Part shown: positions 46,146 through 55,458 of the stretch, in pieces
Layout of the letters: every line of letters begins with the position of its first letter
Position numbering within the stretch: the first letter of the stretch is position 1
The notes under the pieces: generated by a model
Database searches by the model: none
What the model saw: only the letters and a program-made list of their open reading frames with translations
Told to the model about the DNA's origin: nothing
Program-made: the position numbers and the translations under genes
Source: Phycisphaerales bacterium
GTDB lineage: Bacteria > Planctomycetota > Phycisphaerae > UBA1845 > Fen-1342
DNA: 64,000 bases
NCBI GenBank assembly: GCA_016710275.1
Contig: JADJXS010000001.1
Span: forward strand, 2,232,001 to 2,296,000
Direction: 5' to 3'

Positions 46146-48683
46146 CTACCGCACTTCCGAGCTGGTCGTCACGCGGATTCCCGGCATGCGCGACCCATCC
46201 GGCGCTCGAACCCGCAGGCACGCCGCGAATGACCCTGAGCCGTTCGTCACCTTCAGCGTCACGGGGTTCCAGCCGGCCTTGAGGCGGATCGGGACCAGGT
46301 CGGACGCGCGCTCGCAGCCGCGCACGGCGTTGTGGGTGTGCACGACTTCGCCGTTGAGCCAGACGCGCACGCCGTCGTCACTGCCGATCTCGAAGCGCGC
46401 TTCCGCGGCGCGCGGCGAGTAGACCTGCGTCCAGAGGTACACCGCGCGGTTGTCGCCGCCGAACTGCGGCGCGAGGTCAATGTGCCAGGGTTGGCTGTTC
46501 GGGCTGCGCCGCAGGGGCGCCCACTGCACGCCCGCGCTGTCCAGCTCCGGTCCAAGCGACCGCCCCAGCAGCTCCGCGCCGCTGACACCCTCCACAGTGA
46601 ACGGCCCGCTGGCCATCCAGTCGGTTACGAAGTCCTCATACTCCGCCACCTTATCCAGCAGCGCGGCGGCTCGCACGGCCAGCGGATCGTCCGCCGGCAG
46701 CGCTTCGGCTCCGCCCGACATCCCGCTGCCCGCGACATCCGCCGCCGGCTTCCGGTTCAGCACGCGCTCGGCGACCATTCGCGAAATTTCGGTTCGCGTG
46801 GCCGCCACGGCTTCGGCGTTGGCCAGCATCGCGGAGCGCGCCTCGCGTGACAGTTCCGGGTCATCGGAAATCGGCAGAAGTACCGCCAGCGCGGACGAGT
46901 CCTGAATCTCCGCCAGCCGCGAGATCACCATCTTCCGCTCTTCGATGCGCCGCGCCGCCTTGAGGACCGCTCCAAGCTGGATCGTCCGCTGTGAAGCGGG
47001 TGCGGTCGCGTTTTCCACTGAAAGCCGCGCTGCGCTCCGCATCGCGACGATGTGATTGCCCTCATCCTGCGTGGAGCGCGCCAGGTCCAGGATTTCCGTG
47101 AATTGCTGCGGTCCCGGCCAGCGACCCACCGCCCGCCATCCGGCGTCGCGCACGACCTGCCGCGGATCATCCAGCGCCTTTTTCACCGCGCCCCAGGCCT
47201 GGTCCCCGCCGGTCTGGCCGAGCACGTCCAGCAGCATGGCGAATTGCGCTTCATCGTCCGGGTTGATCGCGCTCACGATCGCCGCCGCCGCGCCGCCGCC
47301 GTCAGGCCGCCGCGCCAGCCGCAGCAGCGCTTCCTGAAGCGCCGCCCGGTGGGCCTCGCTTCGGGCGCCGGCAACTCGTCGCAGCACCTCCGGCGCCTGG
47401 TCCGCCTCACCGAGGATGCCGATCGCTTCCGCCGCGGCCACGTGCACCCGCTCGTGCGCGTTCGGCCCGGCCACGTCGAGAATCGCCGGCAGGCGTTCTT
47501 TCGCGAATCGATCAGTCAGGGCGCCGATCAGCAGGGCGGTGACGCCGTCGCTGCTTCGCCCCAATCCGCCCGCCAGTCGCTGATTGCCGGATCGGGACTC
47601 CGCCAGAATCGGCCGCAGCGCTTTCAACTCCTCCTCGTCGGCGCGCTCGGCGTACGCCAGGAGCGGCGCCATGCCGGTGTCCGGCGAGAGGCGCGACAGC
47701 GCCCGCAGCCCCAGTCGCCGCACTCGCGCATCGGCGTCGGTTGTCGCGACCGCCAGCGCTTCGGGCGCGACCGGCTCATCCCGCAGCAGCAGCACGTCCA
47801 GAATTGCGGCGCGCAGCGCGCTATCCGCGCTGCCCAGTTCGCCGGTCAGCGACCGCTTGTCTTCCGTCAGCAGCGCGTCCAGTGAACGCGTGGCCGCCCA
47901 GTGCCGAATCGTGCCGCTGCGAAGCTCGTCATCGTCGCTTGTTGCGCACTCGATCAACAGCCGCCGTCCGTCTGCGCCGCGCGCGTTCTGAAGCGATGCG
48001 ATCTTCTGGTGGGTGGCCGACGGATTGCCGGGGATCGGCGCGCCCGCTGATCCGGGATCGCCGAGCACGCCGTGATCGAGCAGCCCCAGCGCCCAATCCG
48101 CGGCCTCCGCGCACGGACCGCGACGCGGCGCACGCGAGAGCGCCGTTCGTGCTTCGGTTCCGCCGATCTGCGCGATTCCCCGCGACGCACCTTCGCAGAC
48201 GGCCTCGTCCGCCAGGTGCTCCGCCAGAATGGCGATTGAGGCGGGGTGGCGCGTCAGCGCGAGCTGCGCAATAACGAACTGCCGCGGCTCGGCCGGTTGA
48301 CTCGATCGCAGGTATCGTCCACCCGCATCGCGCAGCGCCTTGCCCAGCGCCGCGCCGGCGGTCGAACCGCCGTGCACAGCCACCGCGTGCAGCACGCGCC
48401 GCACGTCGGCGTCCCCGCCGACGGACGGTTCGCGCAGCCGCGACATGGCGGTCTGCACGTCCTGCGCCGTCAGTCCGTGCAGCGCACTTCGCCACGCCGC
48501 CATCTCCGCGTCGTTGGAGGCCGGAGGCATGGCCAACAGCGCGTCCAGCCGGGCGCTCTGCGAAGCGGGGGCGGCGTCGCCCCCGTCCGTTGGTGACTTG
48601 CCCGACTGCGAGCAGCCGATCGCGCCGAGCAGGACGCCGGCGGCGGCTGCCAGCATGAGCGCGGTCCACATCCGTCGATTCAT
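46146..48683 (-). CDS. HEAT-repeat lipoprotein with a C-terminal sugar-binding-like domain
   Basis: About 845 residues. Lipobox LLGAIGCSQ gives a lipid-anchored protein (start MNRRMW after GGGAG). Most of the length has HEAT-like helical pairs (for example RRLGLRALSRLSPDTGMAPLLA, HVAAAEAIGILGEADQAPEVL). The last ~150 residues are a beta-sandwich-like region (GWNPVTLKVTNGSGSFAACLRVRAPDG) similar to domains of secreted hydrolases. Same strand as the ThuA/DUF1080 gene, with 73 bases between. Confidence 0.8.
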   Translation of the reverse strand: MNRRMWTALMLAAAAGVLLGAIGCSQSGKSPTDGGDAAPASQSARLDALLAMPPASNDAEMAAWRSALHGLTAQDVQTAMSRLREPSVGGDADVRRVLHAVAVHGGSTAGAALGKALRDAGGRYLRSSQPAEPRQFVIAQLALTRHPASIAILAEHLADEAVCEGASRGIAQIGGTEARTALSRAPRRGPCAEAADWALGLLDHGVLGDPGSAGAPIPGNPSATHQKIASLQNARGADGRRLLIECATSDDDELRSGTIRHWAATRSLDALLTEDKRSLTGELGSADSALRAAILDVLLLRDEPVAPEALAVATTDADARVRRLGLRALSRLSPDTGMAPLLAYAERADEEELKALRPILAESRSGNQRLAGGLGRSSDGVTALLIGALTDRFAKERLPAILDVAGPNAHERVHVAAAEAIGILGEADQAPEVLRRVAGARSEAHRAALQEALLRLARRPDGGGAAAAIVSAINPDDEAQFAMLLDVLGQTGGDQAWGAVKKALDDPRQVVRDAGWRAVGRWPGPQQFTEILDLARSTQDEGNHIVAMRSAARLSVENATAPASQRTIQLGAVLKAARRIEERKMVISRLAEIQDSSALAVLLPISDDPELSREARSAMLANAEAVAATRTEISRMVAERVLNRKPAADVAGSGMSGGAEALPADDPLAVRAAALLDKVAEYEDFVTDWMASGPFTVEGVSGAELLGRSLGPELDSAGVQWAPLRRSPNSQPWHIDLAPQFGGDNRAVYLWTQVYSPRAAEARFEIGSDDGVRVWLNGEVVHTHNAVRGCERASDLVPIRLKAGWNPVTLKVTNGSGSFAACLRVRAPDGSRMPGIRVTTSSEVR

Positions 48684-48742
48684 GGTGGCTCCCATTCAGG
48701 CGACCGATGGCCGCACTGCGTTCAACCCCGTCGAAATCGAGA

Positions 48743-50038
48743 TTACGCCCGCCACGGGGCACGGGTCGGCTCGTCGACGAGGGCGTTGGCCGCGTCGTCG
48801 TTGATGAACCGCTCGGCCTGCGGATCAAATCGCAGCGGTCGGCCCAATCGAACGGCGATCTTCGCCAGGTTTACCAGCGTGCACGAGCGGTGCGCCACGT
48901 CGGCGTTGTTGCCCGGCTGTACCCGCGAGCGCAGGGCCGGTTCCCAGCGCACCAACGCCGGCGGATCGGGCAGCGGGCGCACGCGATCGAACAGACCCGG
49001 CGGGTCGGTTCGATAGTTGTCATAGACGCGGCCGCCCGGACCTTCGATCAGCGGGGTGTTTTCATCCCAACTCGGTCCCCACTCGCCGCTGTTGATCAGG
49101 ATCGTGTCGCCATCGGCGTAGCGCAGCCCGATCGTGCCCCAGAGGCCGGCGGCGCTCGGGTCCTGCGGCCAGGGTGCTTTTGCCCAGGCTTCGACAGGGC
49201 TGACTTGATCTTTGTCCAGGATGTACTGAATCGGGTCGAGGTAGTGCTGGCCCATGTCGCCCAACCCGCCGCCGTCGTAGTCCCAGTAACCGCGGAAGCT
49301 CTGGTGCACCCGATGGGGGTGGTAGGGCACGTGCGGCGCGGGGCCCAGCCACATGTCGTAATCCAGCTCCGCCGGCACTGGCTCAGGTGTGAGGCCGGAG
49401 CGCCCGCTCCACATTGCCAGCTTCCAGTCGAACCCCTGCGCGGCGGAGAGCCGCACGGTCAGCGGCCGCCCCAGCAGCCCGCTCCGCACCAGCTTGCGCA
49501 GCAGGCTGGTCGGGCCGTATCGATAGTAGCGCTCGAATCGGAACCAGGTGTTGACCTGCACGATGCGCCCGTGGCGGCGCACCGCGTCGGCATAGCGGCG
49601 GCCCTCGGCGATCGTGCGGGTGAACGGCTTTTCGGCGGTCACGTCGAATCCCGCCTGCACCGCGGCAATGCCCATTACCGCGTGCCAGTGCGGCGGGGTG
49701 GCAATGTGAATGGTGTCGATGTCGCGGCGATCGAGCATCCGCCGCCAGTCGGTGTAGCCGTCACATCCGCGGCCGGCCTTTTTCAATGCGGCGGCGAGGT
49801 GGCGCTGGTCCACGTCGCAGACCGCCAGCGTGACCGGCGGTGCGCCCTCGGCGTTCTCCGTAACGTGAGAGGAAAGCCCCATTCCGCCGCAGCCGATCAC
49901 CGCGCGGGTGATGACCTCGCTCGGCGCGGTGTGCCGCGGCCCGCCCAGCACGTGTCGGGGGACGATGTGAAACAGCCCCAACGTGCAGGCCGCATCCCGC
50001 AGAAATCGGCGGCGGGTGGGTCGGGCGACCGGTGACAT
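48743..50038 (-). CDS. Tat-exported Gfo/Idh/MocA-family oxidoreductase
   Basis: 431 residues. Twin-arginine signal RPTRRRFLRDAACTLGLFHIVP. Then a dinucleotide-binding core VIGCGGMG, LAVCDVDQRHLAAAL, IDTIHIATPPHWHAVMGIAAVQAGFDVTAEKPFTRTIAEG and the C-terminal substrate domain with WDYDGGGLGDMGQHYLDPIQY. Family members oxidise sugars or their derivatives with NAD(P). Clustering with DUF1080/ThuA suggests keto-sugar conversion. The start follows GGAGCCGCC. Confidence 0.9.
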   Translation of the reverse strand: MSPVARPTRRRFLRDAACTLGLFHIVPRHVLGGPRHTAPSEVITRAVIGCGGMGLSSHVTENAEGAPPVTLAVCDVDQRHLAAALKKAGRGCDGYTDWRRMLDRRDIDTIHIATPPHWHAVMGIAAVQAGFDVTAEKPFTRTIAEGRRYADAVRRHGRIVQVNTWFRFERYYRYGPTSLLRKLVRSGLLGRPLTVRLSAAQGFDWKLAMWSGRSGLTPEPVPAELDYDMWLGPAPHVPYHPHRVHQSFRGYWDYDGGGLGDMGQHYLDPIQYILDKDQVSPVEAWAKAPWPQDPSAAGLWGTIGLRYADGDTILINSGEWGPSWDENTPLIEGPGGRVYDNYRTDPPGLFDRVRPLPDPPALVRWEPALRSRVQPGNNADVAHRSCTLVNLAKIAVRLGRPLRFDPQAERFINDDAANALVDEPTRAPWRA

Positions 50039-50150
50039 GGCGGCTCCGGTACAGGCATCTGGGCGTGACGAACGGGCTTGGCGGACCTCCGCGCAGCCGG
50101 CGCGACGCCGCCGACCTTATACCCGCGCCCGCACGTCGCGGAAAGCGGCG

Positions 50151-51659
50151 ATGTCGAGGTTCGCGGTCGAGCGGCTCGGCTCGGAGTGCATTGTGGTTGC
50201 TGGCAATGGCACGATCCGTTCCAATGACGGGATGCAATCAGAAACGCCGGGGATTGATGCGCGCAGCGCGGTGCAGCCAGCGCCGCCGCGCGGCCGCGTT
50301 CTCGTGGTCGACGACGAGCCGCTCAAGCGCATCACGCTGCAGATTGAGCTGAGCGAGCAGGGATTTGAGGTCTACGAGGCGGCCGACGCGCAGACCGCCT
50401 GCCGCATTTTCGACAGCAAGCCGATCGACGTGGTCGTTTCGGACGTGCGAATGCCCGGGATGAACGGCCTCGACCTGCTCTCGCACGTCAAGCGCGCCCG
50501 TCCGGGGGTGGGCGTGATTCTGATGACCGCTTACGCGACGGTCGATCACGCGGTGATGGCGATCAAGCGCGGCGCCCACGACTACATCACCAAGCCGTTC
50601 ACGACGCCCGAACTGATCGCCCGTCTCGACCATCTGCTTGTGAATGGGGCGACCGGCGCCGCGAGCGGCGGGTCGGAGGACGGCGTCGCGACCTTCGGAG
50701 ATCTGATCGCCGTCAGCGCTTCCATGAAGCGGCTTTTCGCCCAACTTGCCGCGGTCGCCGATTCCGATCGGACCGTGCTGCTCTGCGGGGAGAGCGGCAC
50801 GGGCAAGGAGCTGTTCAGCGAGGCGATTCATCGCTCCAGCGCCCGCGCGCAGCAACCCTTCGTGGCGTGCAGTTGCGCCGCGCTGGGGCCGGGCGTTCTG
50901 GAGAGCGAGCTGTTCGGCCACGAAAAGGGCGCCTTCACCAGCGCCATCCGCCAGAAGGCCGGACGATTCGAACTGGCCGACAACGGCACGCTGCTGCTCG
51001 ACGAGGTGGACGACATTCCGCTCGAAGTGCAGGTGAAGCTGTTGCGCGTGGTCGAGCGGCGCGAGTTTGAGCGCGTCGGCGGTGAGCAGCCGGTTCGATC
51101 CAATGTCCGCCTGATCTGCGCGACCAAGCGCGATTTGCTGGAAATGGTTCGCGCCGGGCGCTTCCGCGAAGACCTCTACTACCGGCTCAACGTCATCACC
51201 GCCGGCATCCCGCCGCTGCGCGATCGCGTCGACGATATCCCGCTGCTGGCCCGCCACTTCATCCGCAAGCACGCGGCGCTCGCGTCCGGCCCGCCGCCGC
51301 AACTTTCGGCCGCCGCCGCGGAGGAGCTGCTGCGCCATCGCTGGCCGGGAAATGTGCGCGAACTGGAGCACGTCATCGAGCGCGCCCTGGTGTTCTGCAA
51401 CGGGGCGGCCGAGATCCGCCCGGAGCATGTGCTGCCCCTGGCGCCGCCGAACCCCGGCTCGGACTCCGCCGCACTGGAGCCGGCGCTGTCCGCCGACGGG
51501 CAGGGGCTGGCGGACACGATGGCGGACATCGAGCGCCGCATGATCCTGGTTGCTCTGCGGCAGTGTGCCGGCAACCAGGCGCGCGCCGCCCAGCGCCTGA
51601 ACATTCCGCGCACGACGCTGCGCGACAAGATGGCCAAGTACGGCATCGCCGGCGCCTGA
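50151..51659 (+). CDS. Sigma-54-dependent response regulator (NtrC family) with variant GAFTSA loop
   Basis: About 502 residues. Receiver domain RVLVVDDEPLKRITL, VVVSDVRMPGMNGLDLL (phospho-Asp), ILMTAYAT and YITKPF. AAA+ domain: GESGTGKELFSEAIH (Walker A), ELFGHEKGAFTSA, LLDEVDDIPLEVQVKLLRVVE (Walker B), RFREDLYYRLNV. Fis-type HTH NQARAAQRLNIPRTTLRDKMAKYGI at the end. The loop reads GAFTSA, not GAFTGA; whether contact with sigma-54 is retained is unknown. The start is chosen at 50151 (GGAAAG upstream) but MQSETPG at 50232 is possible. No sensor kinase adjoins. Confidence 0.88.
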   Translation: MSRFAVERLGSECIVVAGNGTIRSNDGMQSETPGIDARSAVQPAPPRGRVLVVDDEPLKRITLQIELSEQGFEVYEAADAQTACRIFDSKPIDVVVSDVRMPGMNGLDLLSHVKRARPGVGVILMTAYATVDHAVMAIKRGAHDYITKPFTTPELIARLDHLLVNGATGAASGGSEDGVATFGDLIAVSASMKRLFAQLAAVADSDRTVLLCGESGTGKELFSEAIHRSSARAQQPFVACSCAALGPGVLESELFGHEKGAFTSAIRQKAGRFELADNGTLLLDEVDDIPLEVQVKLLRVVERREFERVGGEQPVRSNVRLICATKRDLLEMVRAGRFREDLYYRLNVITAGIPPLRDRVDDIPLLARHFIRKHAALASGPPPQLSAAAAEELLRHRWPGNVRELEHVIERALVFCNGAAEIRPEHVLPLAPPNPGSDSAALEPALSADGQGLADTMADIERRMILVALRQCAGNQARAAQRLNIPRTTLRDKMAKYGIAGA

Positions 51660-51983
51660 TTCACCGCGGGTCGCGGATTTCTTGGCAGTTCTGGCTCAAT
51701 CCGAGGCTGTCTCGCCGGGTGTCCTTCGGATTTCCCAAACATTTGCAGCCGGTTCTTGTCGCGGTAACTATCTGTAACAGCAACAGGTTAGGGGAGGGTT
51801 GGCAGGTTTTTGCGGCAATTCAGTGGATGGAATATTTTCCGGACTTGTACGTTTTGCGACAATAGGAAGGGCCGGAGGCTCCCCACTTCACTTCGAGGGG
51901 CCCCGACCCGAGCGATGTCCATGTGATGCGCGCCGATTCTTTTGACGCGCGCCGGCGGATTTGCACCAGAGAGAGGCACACCG
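51660..51983. other. Leader region upstream of the Cys-rich repeat protein
   Basis: 324 bases, more AT-rich near 51770-51870. A TGGCAG...TGC stretch at about 51800 resembles a sigma-54 promoter but the spacing is one base short. No other clear promoter. Nothing else recognised. Confidence 0.5.
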
Positions 51984-54884
51984 ATGAGCAACCGCGTCCT
52001 TGCATTGTGTACCACACTGATCGCGGCGTGTAGCGTCCTGCCGCTGCCCGCCCTGGCCCAGTCGGAACCGACCGGCGCCTGCTGCGTCATCACCCCCAAC
52101 GGCCCATCCTGTCTTGTCGTCACCCAGGCTCAATGTGCGGAACGTCGCGGCATCTTTGCCGGGGCGAACACCGTCTGTGCGCCGGCGGGTGCGCCCGGCA
52201 CCAACGGCTGCGGGGTGCACGTTGGCGCCTGCTGCCTGAACAACGGCGGCTGCGTGGTCACGACGCAGGCGAATTGTGTCGCGGAAGGCGGCAACTGGCG
52301 CGGCTGGGGCGCGCCCTGCACAAATTCCACATGTGTTCCGACCGGCGCTTGCTGCTCCCCGAGCGGGGCTTGTGCCCAGTTCTCGGAGGCGCGCTGCGCC
52401 GAAATCGGCGGCCAGTGGCTGGGAGCGAACAGTTCCTGCAATAGCACCAACGCCTGTCGTCCCATTGGCGCCTGCTGCGTGTCCTCGCCTGCCGGTCCTG
52501 CAGCATGCATCTCGACGACGGAGGCGCAGTGCGCAGGGGCGAACGGCCAATGGCGCGGCCCGGGATCCTCTTGTGACAACGCGCAATGTGCGCCGCCGCC
52601 TCCGCGAACCGGCGCATGCTGCGTCAACGTGCCGGGCACGACCGGCCTCTGCCGCGATTTCACGATCGAAGAATGCGCGGCGGCCGGCGGTCATTTCAGG
52701 GGGCCGGGTACCTCCTGTGCGAACACAGATTGTTCTCCGCCCAGCGGCGCCTGCTGCGTGGTGACGTCCGCGGGTCCGCAGTGCGTTCGACTGACGGCTG
52801 AGGCTTGCGAAGCCGCCGGCGGCGAGTATCGGGGGAATGGCTCAAACTGCGCTGATGCAGCGTGCGCTCCGCCGCCGACCGGCGGCGCTTGCTGTCTGAC
52901 CTCGGCGATTGGCGTGCGCTGCATTCGTCTCACGCCTGAGGCGTGCGCTCGCGAGGGTGGCCGCTACCAGGGCGACAACTCCCGTTGCGACAACACGACC
53001 TGCGCCCCGCCGACACGGCGTGGGGCCTGCTGCTTCCTGGGCATTAACCCCGAGGCACCGCCGATCTGCGAGGTCATGCCGCCGGACCAGTGTGCGTCGG
53101 TCGCCGGCCGGTATCTCGGCGACGGCATTCCGTGCAGTGCCACCGCCTGCGCACCGCCGCCGAGCGGCGCGTGCTGCCTGCACATCACGACCGGTCGCAG
53201 CGGCTCCTGCCAGGAACTGACGCGAGATGCGTGCAATCGCCTGAACGGCCGTTACCTCGGCGACGGTTCAAGCTGTGACGCCGTGGATTGTGCTCCGCCT
53301 CCCAGCGGCGCGTGTTGTTTGACGTCTGCAATCGGCGTCCGCTGCATTCGCATTACGCCGGAAGCGTGCGCTCGCGAGGGCGGCCGTTACCAGGGCGACA
53401 ACTCCCGTTGCGACAACACGACCTGCGCCCCGCCGACACGGCGTGGGGCCTGCTGCTTCCTCGGCTTCAACCCCAGCGCTCCCCCGATCTGCCAGGTCGT
53501 GACGCCCGAGCAGTGCGCCTCGGTCGGCGGCCGGTATCTCGGTGACGGCATTCCGTGCAGCGCTACGGCCTGCCCGCCGCCGCCGCGCTCCGGCGCCTGC
53601 TGCGTCGTTTCGGCGGATGGCCAGATCGGCTGCTCAGTGGTGACCCGCGCGGCGTGTGCGGAGGCCGGGGGCCGTTACCTCGGCGATGGTTCCGCGTGCG
53701 ACGACGGTGCCTGCGCCCCGCCGCCCAGCGGCGCGTGCTGCCTGCACATTACGACCGGCCGCAGCGGCTCCTGCCAGGAGTTGACGCGTGATGCCTGCCA
53801 TCGCCTGAACGGCCGCTATCTCGGCGACGGCACGAACTGTGACGCCGTGGACTGTGCTCCGCCTCCCAGCGGCGCCTGCTGTCTGACCTCGCCGCTCGGC
53901 GTCCGTTGCATTCGGCTTACGCCGGAAGCGTGCGCTCGCGAGGGCGGCCGCTATGAGGGCGACAATACCCGTTGCGACAACACGACCTGCGCCCCGCCGG
54001 CGCGGCGCGGGGCCTGCTGCTTCCTCGGGTTCAACCCCGATGCCCCGCCGATCTGCGAGGTCATGCCGCCGGACCAGTGTGCGTCGGTCGCCGGCCGGTA
54101 TCTCGGCGACGGCATTCCGTGCAGCGCCACGGCCTGCCCGCCGCCGCCGCGGACGGGCGCGTGCTGCTACGTGACCGACGCGAGCGGCATTGTCTGTCGC
54201 GATGAGACGCCGGCGGCCTGCGAAGCGGCGGGCGGGCGATTCCTCGGACCGGGTTCAAGCTGTCGCAACTCAAGCTGCAATCCGCCTGCCCGCGGCGCGT
54301 GCTGCCTGCCGCCGGACCCGGCGACGGACGGTCCTCCGTACTGCGAGGTGCGAACTCGCCTCGACTGTGCGCGCGGCGGCGGCGTCTATCAGGGCGACAA
54401 CACCGGTTGCGACGGCGTCGATTGCGGTCCGCCGCCTACAGTCGGCGGCTGCTGCCTTGGCCCGAATTCGCCGATCGCAGGCCCGATGGCGTGCATCACA
54501 ACCACGCGGCGCACCTGCGCGTCAATCGGCGGGAGATACCTCGGCGACGGCGCCCCGTGCACCGCGGATTCGTGCCCGCGTCCGCCGATCGGCGCCTGCT
54601 GCCTCCCGGATGGCCGCTGCGGCCATGTCACCGCGGATCTCTGCGAGTCCGCCGGCGGCGCGTGGCAAGGCGCGGGCAGCACGTGTGAGGCGGGCTGCGG
54701 TTCGGATGGTGATGGCGATGGCGCGGACGGCGGCAGCCTCCGCTCAATCCCTGGCGGAACGCGGACGACTGCATCGGCCGTGGCGATTGACCTGCTGGGC
54801 TACATCCACGCGATGTTCACGGGCGGGTTGACGCCGCCGGCGGTACAGCCGCGCACGCTCGAGGAGGCGCTGCTGCAGAAGTGA
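51984..54884 (+). CDS. Secreted Cys-rich protein with 19 repeats
   Basis: About 966 residues. Signal peptide MSNRVLALCTTLIAACSVLPLPALAQ. It then contains 19 copies of a unit of about 45-50 residues of the form G(A/G)CC-x(n)-C-x(7-8)-C-x(n)-C-x(3-5)-C, i.e. six Cys each, probably three disulphides. Pro-rich spacers (CAPPP, CPPPPR) separate units. Three subtypes alternate in the middle (GACCLTS, GACCFLG, GACCLHI), giving an internally duplicated triplet. The tail has a Gly/Asp-rich stretch and then TASAVAIDLLGYIHAMFTGGL. Likely a surface or extracellular protein; ligand unknown. SD-like GAGAGG precedes the start. Confidence 0.9.
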   Translation: MSNRVLALCTTLIAACSVLPLPALAQSEPTGACCVITPNGPSCLVVTQAQCAERRGIFAGANTVCAPAGAPGTNGCGVHVGACCLNNGGCVVTTQANCVAEGGNWRGWGAPCTNSTCVPTGACCSPSGACAQFSEARCAEIGGQWLGANSSCNSTNACRPIGACCVSSPAGPAACISTTEAQCAGANGQWRGPGSSCDNAQCAPPPPRTGACCVNVPGTTGLCRDFTIEECAAAGGHFRGPGTSCANTDCSPPSGACCVVTSAGPQCVRLTAEACEAAGGEYRGNGSNCADAACAPPPTGGACCLTSAIGVRCIRLTPEACAREGGRYQGDNSRCDNTTCAPPTRRGACCFLGINPEAPPICEVMPPDQCASVAGRYLGDGIPCSATACAPPPSGACCLHITTGRSGSCQELTRDACNRLNGRYLGDGSSCDAVDCAPPPSGACCLTSAIGVRCIRITPEACAREGGRYQGDNSRCDNTTCAPPTRRGACCFLGFNPSAPPICQVVTPEQCASVGGRYLGDGIPCSATACPPPPRSGACCVVSADGQIGCSVVTRAACAEAGGRYLGDGSACDDGACAPPPSGACCLHITTGRSGSCQELTRDACHRLNGRYLGDGTNCDAVDCAPPPSGACCLTSPLGVRCIRLTPEACAREGGRYEGDNTRCDNTTCAPPARRGACCFLGFNPDAPPICEVMPPDQCASVAGRYLGDGIPCSATACPPPPRTGACCYVTDASGIVCRDETPAACEAAGGRFLGPGSSCRNSSCNPPARGACCLPPDPATDGPPYCEVRTRLDCARGGGVYQGDNTGCDGVDCGPPPTVGGCCLGPNSPIAGPMACITTTRRTCASIGGRYLGDGAPCTADSCPRPPIGACCLPDGRCGHVTADLCESAGGAWQGAGSTCEAGCGSDGDGDGADGGSLRSIPGGTRTTASAVAIDLLGYIHAMFTGGLTPPAVQPRTLEEALLQK

Positions 54885-55049
54885 TGCAGCGCCGTGCGTC
54901 CGGACCGCTGGGGCCGGCGTTCGGCGTGCCGATTCCTGAGATGATCGTGAGGCCTGCGGCGAACACGCTGCAGGCCTCGCGTTTTTCATCGACCTGCTGT
55001 TGAACAGACGGTCGACGCGGCGGTGCGGTTCCGCACGATACCGCGCGCT

Positions 55050-55235
55050 TTAGAAAATGAATCGCTTCAAAAGCGACCACGCCTCCCCGCCGAGGTCCAG
55101 CAAGCTCACGCCGGCGGCATGGCTGAACCCCAATATCAGGGCCGTGAAAACAACGACCGTCACACACCCGTACACGACGGATGGCCAACGCGGCTGACGA
55201 GTCAACGAAATGGCTTCGATCCGAGCGCGACGCAT
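55050..55235 (-). CDS. Small single-span membrane protein, unknown function
   Basis: 61 residues: MRRARIEAISLTRQPRW, then a hydrophobic span (VVYGCVTVVVFTALILGFSHAAGVSLL) and a short end. A strong GGGGAGGAATTCGCC stands before the ATG, which is why this start is preferred over the longer frame. Convergent with the Cys-rich gene to its left and divergent from tal. Confidence 0.65.
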   Translation of the reverse strand: MRRARIEAISLTRQPRWPSVVYGCVTVVVFTALILGFSHAAGVSLLDLGGEAWSLLKRFIF

Positions 55236-55458
55236 GGCGAATTCCTCCCCTGGGAATGGCCCCTGAACTTCGACCGATGCTAGCCCGCGCCCGGAGCGGA
55301 ATTCCACGGCCGCTGCGGATTCCGACGGCGGGTCTGATACAGAGTGTGTGGCGGGGGCGACCGCGTTCCCGTTAGCGGGCGTCCGGCGGTACGATGCGGC
55401 GGATCGCGCTGCCGGCGCTGCGCTGCCGCCGCCGATACTCACACCGGAGAGGACTCGA

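Noticed and set aside
51798..51814. Possible sigma-54 promoter (TGGCAGG...TGC) before the Cys-rich gene
   Set aside because: The spacing between GG and GC elements is one base short of what sigma-54 requires.
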